From Flavobacteriaceae bacterium UBA5544 (GTDB lineage Bacteria > Bacteroidota > Bacteroidia > Flavobacteriales > Flavobacteriaceae), in assembly GCA_002426755.1 (NCBI GenBank), contig DINI01000012.1, positions 21,669 to 53,616 of the forward strand: a DNA stretch of 31,948 nucleotides, in the 5' to 3' direction. The position numbers and the translations under genes are program-made. The number at the start of each line of letters is the position of its first letter. Position 1 is the first letter of the stretch. A model generated the notes under the pieces. It saw only the letters and a list, made by a program, of their open reading frames with translations. It searched no databases and was not told the DNA's origin. This document shows, piece by piece, positions 14,481-23,231 of this stretch.

Positions 14481-16433
14481 TCAATATTGTACAGAATATT
14501 TCATCCTTTCAGTAGTCAAATCCCATTTGTCATTTCTAAAAGGAATGGCGGGAAACCCTTGTTGATTATATAAATTGGAATTGCCAGCATCATCGGCCCA
14601 GCCATACCTTACAGCTATCGGCTTTGTTACTTCTTTACTATTTAAAATAACCAAATTGTTGATGATGGTTGCGGTAGCTTTATAAAATATTTGATCTTCT
14701 CCTGCTATTTCAAACCCCAATAATTCTGAAGCATTGTTTCCTATGATTAGTCCACTACCAATATCATTAAATTTTAATACGACTTTATTTTGATTAACCT
14801 CCATTTTTTTGAATTTTGGTCCCGACGAAATTATGTCTTTACCATAGCTCTTATTTAATGCTATGGCCGCCAATCGATATCCAACAGTCTGTTTATTTCT
14901 TGGGTGAATATCCTTGGCATTGCCGACATCTATAGTGACGCACATTCCGGTGTTTTTAACGTTTTCTGAAGTATAGGTTTGTGACTCTCTTAATTCAGCC
15001 CATTTACTTCCATTATTGCTATTACCTTTTAGCTCATCATAACTGGAAAGCTGTACGAAATAAAATGGAAAATCACCCTGTTGCCATTGGGCTCTCCAGT
15101 CGTTAATCAATAGGGGAAATGACTTTTTATATTGTGCTGCCCAATGCACATTTGATTCTCCTTGATACCAAAGTACCCCTTTAATTCCGTAAGGAATTAA
15201 TGGATTAATCATTGTATTGAACAAAAGAGAAGGGAAACTGTTTGGGGAAAATTGGGTGACAACTTCTGTAACATTGTATTTCCATTTGCCCGAAAGTGAA
15301 TATTCTTTATTGCCTAAGGTTAATTTTATATCTGATGCATCCCCATAAATTCCACCACCGCCACCAGTGTCCGTAATTCTTACCGCAATGACATTATTTC
15401 CTGGCTTGAGTAATCCATTTGGAATGTTGTAAACTCTACTCAAATCATATTTATCAGTACTTCCAACCTGTTTACCATTGACATAAGTGATATCTGAATC
15501 ATCTATTTTTGACAATTCTAAAATTGCTTCTTTATCCGAATCTTCTTTCGAAAGTTGTATGGTCTTACGCATCCACACCAAACCATCCAAAGTTGGGAAT
15601 TTCTGGTTTTCCCATAAACCCGGAACAGTCAATTCTGGCCATTCAGAATCATTAAAGTTCGTTTCTCTTAAACGGGATTCTTCTGAAGGGCCTATGATTC
15701 TACCTTGAATTGCTTCTACCTCTTCAACCATTTTATTTTGCTGAATTTTCATTAAGGAATCCAAATCCACTTTTGGAATACCTGAAATGACTTTAGAAAA
15801 TTCGTCACTTTGACTTAAAGCATTTGTACTGATCCATGATTCAACTACCGTACCACCCCAAGTCGTATTGATGATTCCTATGGGAACATTCAACTCTTGA
15901 TGAATTTTTTTTGCAAAGAAATAACCAACGGCTGTAAAGGCCTTAACATTTTTGGGATTACAAACAGACCATGACCCTTTTTTAATCCTATCTTTCGGTT
16001 GCATAGACATGTCTCTTTCGACCACAAACTGGCGAATCAAAGGATAATTTGAGTCAGCCATTTCTTTTTGAGCATCCACTACATTATCTACCGTGAACTC
16101 CATATTCGATTGGCCACTGCACACCCAAACCTCTCCAATATAAACATCTTTAATGTTAATGATATTACTGCCAACAATTTCCAAAACAAATGGCCCGCCG
16201 TAAATTTCCGGTTTCAACTCCAACTTCCATTTTCCGTCATGATTAGCAACGGTTTTCAATCTTTGGTTTTTTAATTTAACGGTTACTTCTTCTCCTTCGT
16301 TGGCCCATCCCCATATTGGGATTACTTGATTTTGCTGTAAAACCATTCCATCAGCAAATATCAACGGGAGCTCCACTTCTGCATTTCCATCAAATGTGAC
16401 GAAACAGCAGATAATTATAAATAGGAATTTCAT
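14481..16433 (-). CDS. Sialate O-acetylesterase (SGNH hydrolase)
   Basis: About 650 residues with a signal peptide (KFLFIIICCFVTFDGNA) and the family start VELPLIFADGMVLQQ. The SGNH nucleophile is the Ser of VWVCSGQSNMEF (residue 109 from this start). The Asp/His pair is in AKDIHPRNKQTVGYRL. GVLWYQGESNVHW is the other signature block. Between the SGNH parts lies a beta-sandwich insert of about 130 residues (LDGLVWMRKTIQL through DTGGGGGIYGDASDIKL). The enzyme removes O-acetyl groups from sialic acids or other acetylated glycans in the periplasm or outside. A longer start at 16469 is possible. No glycan-utilisation genes surround it; it follows the exosortase pair on the same strand. Confidence 0.9.
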   Translation of the reverse strand: MKFLFIIICCFVTFDGNAEVELPLIFADGMVLQQNQVIPIWGWANEGEEVTVKLKNQRLKTVANHDGKWKLELKPEIYGGPFVLEIVGSNIINIKDVYIGEVWVCSGQSNMEFTVDNVVDAQKEMADSNYPLIRQFVVERDMSMQPKDRIKKGSWSVCNPKNVKAFTAVGYFFAKKIHQELNVPIGIINTTWGGTVVESWISTNALSQSDEFSKVISGIPKVDLDSLMKIQQNKMVEEVEAIQGRIIGPSEESRLRETNFNDSEWPELTVPGLWENQKFPTLDGLVWMRKTIQLSKEDSDKEAILELSKIDDSDITYVNGKQVGSTDKYDLSRVYNIPNGLLKPGNNVIAVRITDTGGGGGIYGDASDIKLTLGNKEYSLSGKWKYNVTEVVTQFSPNSFPSLLFNTMINPLIPYGIKGVLWYQGESNVHWAAQYKKSFPLLINDWRAQWQQGDFPFYFVQLSSYDELKGNSNNGSKWAELRESQTYTSENVKNTGMCVTIDVGNAKDIHPRNKQTVGYRLAAIALNKSYGKDIISSGPKFKKMEVNQNKVVLKFNDIGSGLIIGNNASELLGFEIAGEDQIFYKATATIINNLVILNSKEVTKPIAVRYGWADDAGNSNLYNQQGFPAIPFRNDKWDLTTERMKYSVQY

Positions 16434-16483
16434 TGCACATTCTATTTTAAAAAAAAATGTCTTTATCATTATCTATAAAAATT

Positions 16484-16921
16484 TTAGGACTTTTTGTTCT
16501 TCAGCTTATGATAGTAAAATGCTGGCAACAAAAGCAATAACAGTAGTGGCTGAATCAAAAAACGTCTGATATTAAAGAAAGTGTAATAATCTTCCTGTTG
16601 AGGATTGATCACGAAATATAAGAACAACAAAATAAGAACGAGGAATGACAGTCCATAAATTAATGCTGAAAACTTCACAATGTTTTTATCCTTAAAGAAC
16701 AGATAAATAATCCCCAGAGAAATACCAGAATTCAGTACATAACGCAAAGTTGTAAACATTGTAAGCTTAAAAATCTCACGTCTGGGACTGTCTATATACA
16801 AATAATCATTCTTAAAAAAAGAAAGATATGGGTCATAAAACAGTTCGTTCTCAAAAGCTCTTATAAGGATTAGAAATCCGAAAAGCACCAAAAGCAATAT
16901 CATTTTTATGACGCTATTCAT
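16484..16921 (-). CDS. Exosortase F system-associated membrane protein
   Basis: A 145-residue protein with about four hydrophobic segments (near residues 4-20, 57-77, 82-106 and 121-137) and the stretch NELFYDPYLSFFKNDYLYID after the first. This profile, directly after xrtF, matches the small protein that accompanies exosortase F in Flavobacteriia. Its role is unknown; it is presumably an accessory of the protease in the inner membrane. Its ATG overlaps the end of xrtF by 8 nt (ATGAATAG), so the two are translationally coupled. Confidence 0.88.
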   Translation of the reverse strand: MNSVIKMILLLVLFGFLILIRAFENELFYDPYLSFFKNDYLYIDSPRREIFKLTMFTTLRYVLNSGISLGIIYLFFKDKNIVKFSALIYGLSFLVLILLFLYFVINPQQEDYYTFFNIRRFLIQPLLLLLLLPAFYYHKLKNKKS

Positions 16922-17465
16922 GCTTCTTTTTTAATTTAGAAAAACGATTCACCCAGAACATCCATAGCAAAAAAACCATTCCGTAGATAATCAACGGAAA
17001 AATAACCGTGTGCAACTCTTCTCGTCTCCATGGATAGTGATAGAGACCGATGGACAAGATAACAATCCTAAATAAATTGACTACATATATCAACACACTT
17101 CCTGCAAGAATATATAAAAAGGTGGTCTTAAATTTTCCGGCAAAAGCAATCATGAACGCTATAAAAAGAATAATGACACTTATGGAGTTGCACCCTTCCA
17201 CTACTCTAGCCACAAATTTAGTGTTGATAATAAGTTTCATAGAAGCTTCATGTGGATGCTTGGCAATGCTTGCATCATACCCAAACGTATGCAACAGGGA
17301 TTCACTTTGTTTGGCAACCAAATTTGTCAAATAATCGGGATAATATTTGGACCCATCGGAAAAATCTAAATATAGTTTATAGGAAAATGACAACACAGCA
17401 TATACCAATAGAAACGTAAGAATAAACTTGATGACCGATTTATATTTGACAAGTAACTCCTTCAA
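16914..17465 (-). CDS. xrtF: Exosortase family protein XrtF
   Basis: A 183-residue integral membrane cysteine protease/transpeptidase. The catalytic triad of exosortases is visible: Cys92 (ARVVEGCNSISV), Arg133 (VNLFRIVILS) and His152 (EELHTVIFPLI), each at the edge of a hydrophobic segment. Exosortases recognise C-terminal sorting tails of exported proteins, cut them and help move them to the surface. The start is TTG at 17463-17465: a stop lies six codons upstream and the next possible start would remove conserved sequence. It heads a unit with its partner gene and diverges from the GAF gene. No candidate substrate with a sorting tail is seen in the window. Confidence 0.92.
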   Translation of the reverse strand: MKELLVKYKSVIKFILTFLLVYAVLSFSYKLYLDFSDGSKYYPDYLTNLVAKQSESLLHTFGYDASIAKHPHEASMKLIINTKFVARVVEGCNSISVIILFIAFMIAFAGKFKTTFLYILAGSVLIYVVNLFRIVILSIGLYHYPWRREELHTVIFPLIIYGMVFLLWMFWVNRFSKLKKKHE

Positions 17466-17555
17466 TAATTGAGTGTTTTAGTTAGCTTGTTAAAATTAAA
17501 TAAAATAATATCTCCAATTACACATTTGTGATACTTTTACCAAAATTTTTGAACA

Positions 17556-18014
17556 ATGACATTCGACGAATTAAAACCACAGATAGAAGCGACAGTTTCA
17601 AATCAGAACAAATCGGTTGATGAACGCTTATTGAATATTTGCGAACTTCTAGAATTGAATATATCATATTATAATTGGGTTGGTTTTTATTTTAGGAATG
17701 GAAACAAGGAAGAACTAAAACTTGGCCCTTATGTGGGTGCTCCAACCGACCATACCATCATTCCTTTTGGAAAGGGCATTTGTGGGCAGGTAGCCGTCAG
17801 TAATCAGAATTTTGTAGTGCCTGATGTGTCTGCGCAAGATAATTATATTGCATGCAGTATTACCGTGAAAGCTGAAATCGTGATTCCCATTTTCGTAAAT
17901 GGCGAAAATATCGGACAAATAGATATCGATTCGAATACTCCCGACCCTTTTACAGAAGAAGATGAACGATTTTTGGAGTTTGTCTGTGAAAAAGTTGTAG
18001 CGTTATTTTTCTAA
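17556..18014 (+). CDS. GAF-domain protein, free methionine-(R)-sulfoxide reductase-like
   Basis: A 152-residue single GAF domain of the fRMsr type, with the blocks YYNWVGFYF, LGPYVGAPTDHTIIPFGKG, ICGQVA, DVSAQDNYIACS, EIVIPIF and IGQIDIDS. fRMsr enzymes reduce free Met-(R)-sulfoxide with three cysteines, numbered 84, 94 and 118 in E. coli. Here Cys76 and Cys100 match the last two with the same spacing, but the first is replaced in GAPTDHTI. It may still work with two cysteines, or act as a small-molecule sensor. It is cytoplasmic, with no signal. I recall it beside xrtF in related genomes. Confidence 0.85.
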   Translation: MTFDELKPQIEATVSNQNKSVDERLLNICELLELNISYYNWVGFYFRNGNKEELKLGPYVGAPTDHTIIPFGKGICGQVAVSNQNFVVPDVSAQDNYIACSITVKAEIVIPIFVNGENIGQIDIDSNTPDPFTEEDERFLEFVCEKVVALFF

Positions 18015-18072
18015 ATACAATCTATAAACTTCTAACAATTTCAATTTACTTTTTTTGGTTAAAAAGCGGCAT

Positions 18073-18094
18073 AAATACGTACTTCTACGTATTT
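18073..18094. promoter_or_regulatory. Double TACGTA palindrome, possible operator
   Basis: AAATACGTA-CTTC-TACGTATTT: perfect 9-bp arms. Each arm contains the self-complementary word TACGTA, with the two centres 10 bp apart, so both would face the same side of the helix. It looks like a site for a dimeric regulator; which one is unknown. Confidence 0.45.
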
Positions 18095-18290
18095 TATAAT
18101 TGAAAATCTTTAATTAATTTAGCTTCAGTTGTATACAGCAAATATATCTGAATCATAAATGGTTTAAGAAAAATTATTTAGCTAGCTCTTAAATCAAAAA
18201 ATTTAGTTGTATTGAATTCTTGTTGAAGAATTTAGGATGAAGTTCGAACAACAGTTAAATAATGCTAAAATTTTTTAATTTAATTATTGC

Positions 18291-18321
18291 ATATCAGGGA
18301 AGATAATTTCTTCCCTGATAT
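18291..18321 (+). terminator. Strong hairpin ending 15 nt before the next gene
   Basis: ATATCAGGGAAGA (18291-18303), loop TAATT, TCTTCCCTGATAT (18309-18321): a perfect 13-bp stem followed by TTAAAATCTTTT. It could end a short upstream transcript, act as an attenuator for the next gene, or stabilise its mRNA. The T-tract is interrupted, so termination is not certain. Confidence 0.6.
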
Positions 18322-18336
18322 TTAAAATCTTTTACC

Positions 18337-18969
18337 ATGAAATCAATACTTACTTTCTGCCTCATTCTTTTATTGTCGTTTAATGAAAAGGGAGCTAACG
18401 CCGACGAACATTATGAACTGCATTACAAAATAAATTCCTTGGAAAAAAGCAATACTGATATTGAGAACCTATTTTTAAACAACATGGTTTACAATATTAT
18501 CGCCAATGATAAAGTGTGTTATCTTCAAAGCACATCAATTTTAGAACAAGAAGGCATCTATTCAAAAGCTGAAGGGAATGAACACATTTATATAAATTAT
18601 TTAAACAAAAACGTTTTTTTTGATTTGTTAAGTAACAATAATTATACATATGAAAAAACGAAATTCATTAAAGAAGATGCCTATAAAGGAAAACTAAATG
18701 GTTTCAATGTAAACAAATTTGTATCAGAAGATGGGAATTGTATCATTTATTCTTCTACGGAGTTACCTTGGTATATACAGCCTTGCATATTTGATGAACT
18801 GAATATGAATGAGAGTGTAATTAAATTTGTCAATTTAAAATCTAAATATGAAATAGAATTGATTGATTACAAAAAGGTTTCCGATAAATCAGTTAATGAC
18901 ATTCAAAAAATTCTTAACAGAAAATCTGTCAATAAGAAAACATCTATTATTTGTCCTTTTTTTGAGTGA
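18337..18969 (+). CDS. Secreted protein, divergent GLPGLI-like
   Basis: A 210-residue protein with a signal peptide (KSILTFCLILLLSFNEKGANA). The layout resembles the GLPGLI family of secreted Bacteroidota proteins of unknown function. A conserved block of the type YKGKLNGFNVNKFVSEDG, then SSTELPWYIQPCIFDE in the place of the family's T(E/D)IP..GP..F.GLPG, then KSKYEIELIDYKKV, all appear in the right order. The name-giving GLPGLI motif itself is not present, so the assignment is tentative. The predicted mature part has four cysteines (61, 135, 150, 206) that could form two disulfides. The gene is AT-rich and set between two strong hairpins, as a single-gene unit. Confidence 0.55.
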   Translation: MKSILTFCLILLLSFNEKGANADEHYELHYKINSLEKSNTDIENLFLNNMVYNIIANDKVCYLQSTSILEQEGIYSKAEGNEHIYINYLNKNVFFDLLSNNNYTYEKTKFIKEDAYKGKLNGFNVNKFVSEDGNCIIYSSTELPWYIQPCIFDELNMNESVIKFVNLKSKYEIELIDYKKVSDKSVNDIQKILNRKSVNKKTSIICPFFE

Positions 18970-18987
18970 TGATTTTAATTAAAATAA

Positions 18988-19040
18988 TGAAATTCCAATT
19001 TCCAAAATAGATTTTTAATGGAAATTGGAATTTTCCTTTT
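18988..19040. terminator. Long hairpin after the GLPGLI-like gene
   Basis: AAATTCCAATTTCC (18990-19003) pairs perfectly with GGAAATTGGAATTT (19020-19033) across a 16-nt loop, with T-rich sequence after it. It can serve as a terminator between this gene and the convergent ABC permease gene. Its words match the repeats in the groES-groEL spacer. Confidence 0.7.
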
Positions 19041-19078
19041 TGACGTTATAGGTTTTATATTTTTTTAAATTTATTAAT

Positions 19079-20329
19079 TTACATCCCTGTCCTAATTGCT
19101 TCCACAGGATCCAATCGGGAAGCAGAAATTGCTGGAATCACTCCTGAAATCAATCCGATAAGTGTAGAAAGTCCGAAGCCCAGTAACATATTCCCAGCAG
19201 ACAATACAAATTCAAAATCGCCCGTAAAGGTAGAAGCAATTTTCGATACAATCCATACAAATAACAAGCCTATCAAACCACCTATAACCGCCAATACTAC
19301 TGCTTCAAATAAAAATTGAAACAAAATAAATCGGTTTTTTGCTCCGAGTGATTTTTGAATTCCAATCAAGTTGGTCCGTTCCTTAACACTTACGAACATA
19401 ATGTTGGCGATACCAAATCCTCCAACCAACAATGAAAATCCGCTGATAATCCACCCCATAACATTCATAGTACTAATCACACTATCAATGGCATCTGTAA
19501 ATCCAGACATTTTATTTACAAAAAAATCATCTGGTTCGCTTGCCTTCAAACCTCTATAGACCCTAAATTTTTGCTTCAAAACACCCTCAAAGGCTCCCAT
19601 ATCCACTCCTTTTTCAGGCTTTACAATCACTGCACCAGGAATGCCATCGGCACCCCCATTTTTAAATCGTCTTACAAAATTGGCCGGCACGTAGGCTTTG
19701 TCATCAGGAGAATCAAACATACCTGATCCAAATTTCTTCAAAACGCCGATAACCGTCAGCTTTCTTCCATATACGCGAATTTCTTTGCCCAATGGATTGG
19801 CTGTGCCGAACAAGTTTTCCGCAATAGAATATCCAAGCACAATGACCGGTGAACCGGTTACAGATTCAGATTCTGTATAAAAACGGCCTTCACCAATTTT
19901 CATATCTTCAATTTCATAGATCTCATTCGAAACAGGAGTTACATTTACCCCTGAAATGGTTTCTGCACCGTACTTTACAGTTTCACCAGAGCCAAACATT
20001 ACATAGGCCACCGCCTCGATGTCTGGCACGTTCCGCTTGATGAATTCATAATCGTTATATTCCGTTTGTGGAAAATTATCACGTTGCCAGCGTGGTACCT
20101 CGGTTGGACCAAATGAGTATTTGGTAAGGTACATCGTATTTTTGTCCAATCCTGAAAGATTTTCTTGAATGTTTCTATCTAAAGAATCAACAGCCGCCAA
20201 TACCGCTATAATTGAAAAAATACCAATCGTAACACCTAGTAAAGACAAGAAAGTACGCAATTTATTATTGGTCAAGGCACTAATCGCAAAGGAAAAACTT
20301 TCTTTAAAAAGGCGTAAGTAAAGTAACAT
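19079..20329 (-). CDS. FtsX-type ABC transporter permease (MacB-like)
   Basis: A 416-residue inner-membrane permease. It has an N-terminal transmembrane segment (about 22-47, RTFLSLLGVTIGIFSIIAVL), a large periplasmic MacB_PCD domain (about 48-285) and three C-terminal segments with the FtsX signature (IANIMFVSVKERTNLIGIQKSLGAK). It ends with SASRLDPVEAIRTGM. Such permeases form mechanotransmission complexes that move lipoproteins, peptides or small molecules using a separate ATPase. No ATPase or membrane-fusion gene is next to it. It faces away from purH, a pairing I recall in other Flavobacteriaceae. A near-consensus promoter box TATCTTTA lies on the minus strand at 20356-20363. Confidence 0.92.
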   Translation of the reverse strand: MLLYLRLFKESFSFAISALTNNKLRTFLSLLGVTIGIFSIIAVLAAVDSLDRNIQENLSGLDKNTMYLTKYSFGPTEVPRWQRDNFPQTEYNDYEFIKRNVPDIEAVAYVMFGSGETVKYGAETISGVNVTPVSNEIYEIEDMKIGEGRFYTESESVTGSPVIVLGYSIAENLFGTANPLGKEIRVYGRKLTVIGVLKKFGSGMFDSPDDKAYVPANFVRRFKNGGADGIPGAVIVKPEKGVDMGAFEGVLKQKFRVYRGLKASEPDDFFVNKMSGFTDAIDSVISTMNVMGWIISGFSLLVGGFGIANIMFVSVKERTNLIGIQKSLGAKNRFILFQFLFEAVVLAVIGGLIGLLFVWIVSKIASTFTGDFEFVLSAGNMLLGFGLSTLIGLISGVIPAISASRLDPVEAIRTGM

Positions 20330-20442
20330 GGATGATGGCTGTTTATAAACGAATTTAAAGATAGGACGTTTTTAACAATTTTTTGTTACAAAAAACCTAA
20401 ATAAACTCACAAAACATCCCCCTAATTCTCTCTAAGAATACT

Positions 20443-20450
20443 TACTTTTG
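20443..20450 (+). promoter_or_regulatory. TAnnTTTG promoter box of purH
   Basis: TACTTTTG, placed 25 nt before the ATG at 20476, so the leader would be about 22 nt. No clear TTTG element is seen at the expected distance upstream. Confidence 0.55.
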
Positions 20451-20475
20451 CACTTTAAAACCACACAACTACATA

Positions 20476-22008
20476 ATGAGCAACAACAAATCGATTAAAT
20501 CGGCTTTAATTTCTGTTTTTAGCAAAGATGGATTGGAGCCGATTGTAAGGCAATTGAACACACTTGGGGTAAAAATCTACTCTACAGGTGGAACAGAAAC
20601 ATTTATTAAAAATCTTGGAATTGATGTAATTCCTGTTGAAGATGTTACTTCTTATCCATCGATTTTAGGTGGAAGAGTGAAAACATTGCATCCTAAAGTT
20701 TTTGGTGGCATTTTGAACAGACAAAACAATGAAAGTGACATTGCCGAATTGGAAGAGTTCAAAATTCCTCAAATAGATTTGGTTATTGTTGATTTGTATC
20801 CTTTTGAAAAAACAGTTGCTTCTGGAGCAAGCAACGCCGATATCATCGAAAAAATTGATATTGGCGGTATTTCCTTGATTCGAGCAGCTGCAAAAAACTA
20901 CGCAGATGTTATTTGCGTCTCTTCAGTTGATGACTATTCAGAATTTTTAGGACTTTTAGAATCACAAAACGGTGAGACATCAGAAGCCGACAGAAAACGT
21001 TTTGCAGCAAAAGCCTTCAACATATCCTCACATTATGACACGGCAATCTTCAACTATTTCAATAAAAACCATGACGAAGCTGTATTAAAAATCAGTGAGA
21101 CCAAAGGTCAAGTATTGCGTTATGGCGAAAATCCTCATCAAAAAGGTTTTTTCTTTGGGGATTTTGATGCGATGTTTACAAAATTGCATGGTAAGGAATT
21201 AAGTTATAACAATCTTTTGGACGTTGATGCTGCCGTCAATTTGATGAACGAATTCAAAAAAGATGCGCCAACTTTCGCCATCTTAAAACATAATAATGCC
21301 TGTGGAATTGCGCAACGCAACACCATTCATCAAGCTTATATAGATGCGCTCGCTGGCGACCCTGTGTCAGCTTTTGGAGGCATCTTAATCAGCAATACCA
21401 AAATTGATAAAGCAACAGCAGAAGAGATACACGATTTATTCTGCGAAGTTGTTATTGCTCCTTCTTTTTCAGCTGAAGCTTTAGAAATCTTGAAGGGAAA
21501 AAAGAATCGGATTTTATTGGTTTTGAAAGATATTGAATTGCCAAAAACTTCTGTAAGAAGCTGTCTTAATGGAGTGCTGGTTCAAGATAAAGACAATGTC
21601 ACGGATGCCATGGAACATTTATCTTATGCCACCAACAATAAACCTAACGAAAAAGAGTTAGAAGACTTGATATTTGCATCTAAAATTTGCAAACATACCA
21701 AATCGAACACCATCGTTTTAGCCAAAAACAAACAACTTTGCGCCAGCGGAACAGGACAAACAAGTCGTGTAGATGCTTTGAATCAAGCCATTCATAAAGC
21801 ACAATCCTTTAAATTTGATTTGAAAGGCGCTGTCATGGCAAGCGACGCGTTTTTTCCTTTTCCTGATTGTGTAGAAATTGCGGATAATGCAGGAATTACA
21901 GCTGTTATTCAGCCAGGAGGATCCATTAAAGATGAATTGAGCATCGATTATTGTAACAAAAATGATGTTTCGATGGTTTTCACCGGAACACGTCATTTTA
22001 AACATTAA
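20476..22008 (+). CDS. purH: Bifunctional AICAR formyltransferase/IMP cyclohydrolase PurH
   Basis: A 510-residue cytosolic enzyme for the last two steps of IMP synthesis. The N-terminal MGS-like cyclohydrolase domain (to about 195) shows SVFSKDGLEPIV, YSTGGTETF, GGRVKTLHPKVFGGIL and DLVIVDLYPF. The formyltransferase domain has RYGENPHQKG (215-224), KHNNACGIAQ (271-280), DPVSAFGGIL and the C-terminal SDAFFPFPDCVEIA and GTRHFKH. All key blocks are present and the length is normal. It is separated by 185 nt from the mre operon. That gap holds no clear terminator, only a small AGTCG-T-CGACT palindrome at 22072-22082. Confidence 0.98.
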   Translation: MSNNKSIKSALISVFSKDGLEPIVRQLNTLGVKIYSTGGTETFIKNLGIDVIPVEDVTSYPSILGGRVKTLHPKVFGGILNRQNNESDIAELEEFKIPQIDLVIVDLYPFEKTVASGASNADIIEKIDIGGISLIRAAAKNYADVICVSSVDDYSEFLGLLESQNGETSEADRKRFAAKAFNISSHYDTAIFNYFNKNHDEAVLKISETKGQVLRYGENPHQKGFFFGDFDAMFTKLHGKELSYNNLLDVDAAVNLMNEFKKDAPTFAILKHNNACGIAQRNTIHQAYIDALAGDPVSAFGGILISNTKIDKATAEEIHDLFCEVVIAPSFSAEALEILKGKKNRILLVLKDIELPKTSVRSCLNGVLVQDKDNVTDAMEHLSYATNNKPNEKELEDLIFASKICKHTKSNTIVLAKNKQLCASGTGQTSRVDALNQAIHKAQSFKFDLKGAVMASDAFFPFPDCVEIADNAGITAVIQPGGSIKDELSIDYCNKNDVSMVFTGTRHFKH

Positions 22009-22193
22009 AAATTGTTGCAAAAAGGAATTTCACCTATCAACTGTAATCTTTAAAAAAAGAAAAATTAATAAAGTCGTCGACTAAAATTTAAAAAATAACG
22101 TATATTATTAAATCCTTAATATTTAGTAAGTTTTATTACATTTACAACAACAACCAAAAAACTAATATCAACCTTTTCAATTAACAGACGCAG

Positions 22194-23222
22194 ATGGGAT
22201 TTTTTGATTTCTTAACAGAAGAAATAGCAATAGATTTAGGAACAGCAAATACATTAATTATTCATAACGACAAAGTAGTCGTGGATAGTCCCTCCATAGT
22301 TGCCAGAGACAGAATTACCGGAAAAATTATTGCCGTTGGTAAAGAAGCCAGCATGATGCAAGGGAAAACACACGAGAACATCAAGACAATCCGACCTTTG
22401 AAAGATGGAGTAATCGCTGATTTTGACGCCTCTGAGCAAATGATTAATCTATTCATTAAAAATATCCCTGCACTTAAAAAGAAATTGTTTAATCCAGCGC
22501 TTCGAATGGTGGTCTGTATTCCTTCTGGAATTACGGAAGTGGAAATGCGTGCTGTAAAAGAATCTTGTGAGCGCGTTAACGGTAAAGAAGTGTATTTGAT
22601 TCACGAGCCTATGGCGGCGGCTATTGGTATTGGGATTGACATTATGCAACCTAAAGGAAACATGATCGTGGATATAGGTGGTGGAACGACAGAAATTGCA
22701 GTGATTGCCCTTGGAGGAATTGTTTGCGACAAATCAGTGAAAGTAGCTGGTGATGTCTTTACAAATGATATTATCTATTATATGCGAACCCAACACAATC
22801 TGTATGTGGGAGAGCGTACTGCTGAAAAAATAAAAATCCAGATTGGTGCTGCTACCGAAGATTTGGATTTACCTCCAGAAGAAATGAGTGTCCAAGGCCG
22901 TGACCTTTTGACTGGAAAACCTAAACAAGTTCAGATCTCCTTCAGAGAAATAGCGAAAGCACTCGATAAATCCATTTTAAGAATCGAGGATTCCGTGATG
23001 GAAACCTTGTCCCAAACGCCTCCAGAATTGGCAGCCGATATTTACAATACTGGAATTTATCTTGCAGGTGGTGGTTCCATGCTTCGTGGTTTGGATAAAC
23101 GTTTATCCCAAAAAACCGATTTGCCAGTTTACATTGCCGAAGACCCATTGAGAGCTGTTGTAAGAGGTACAGGAATAGTTTTGAAAAACCTAACCAAATT
23201 CAAAAGCATCCTGATAAAATAG
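22194..23222 (+). CDS. mreB: Rod shape-determining protein MreB
   Basis: A 342-residue bacterial actin that organises lateral-wall synthesis under the inner membrane. It has the MreB start GFFDFLTEEIAIDLGTANTL with the phosphate-1 loop, the phosphate-2 loop DIGGGTTEIAV (about 160-170) and the adenosine motif IYLAGGGSMLRGLD (about 288-301). It is the first gene of the five-gene shape operon; mreC follows after 9 nt. Confidence 0.98.
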   Translation: MGFFDFLTEEIAIDLGTANTLIIHNDKVVVDSPSIVARDRITGKIIAVGKEASMMQGKTHENIKTIRPLKDGVIADFDASEQMINLFIKNIPALKKKLFNPALRMVVCIPSGITEVEMRAVKESCERVNGKEVYLIHEPMAAAIGIGIDIMQPKGNMIVDIGGGTTEIAVIALGGIVCDKSVKVAGDVFTNDIIYYMRTQHNLYVGERTAEKIKIQIGAATEDLDLPPEEMSVQGRDLLTGKPKQVQISFREIAKALDKSILRIEDSVMETLSQTPPELAADIYNTGIYLAGGGSMLRGLDKRLSQKTDLPVYIAEDPLRAVVRGTGIVLKNLTKFKSILIK

Positions 23223-23231
23223 TAAACAATA

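Larger units (their letters stand above)
18015..18336. other. Structured 322-nt intergenic region
   Basis: A long, AT-rich gap without a convincing gene. It holds two TACGTA words in a perfect inverted repeat (18073-18094), a 13-codon frame at 18237-18278 (MKFEQQLNNAKIF) and a strong hairpin at 18291-18321 just before the next gene. The sequence AGCTAGCT is a further short palindrome. I found no TAnnTTTG box and no tRNA. It may be a regulated leader or carry a small RNA. Confidence 0.5.

Noticed and set aside
22009..22193. Terminator or promoter between purH and mreB
   Set aside because: Only a short AGTCG-T-CGACT palindrome and a near-match TAAGTTTT box were found; neither is convincing.
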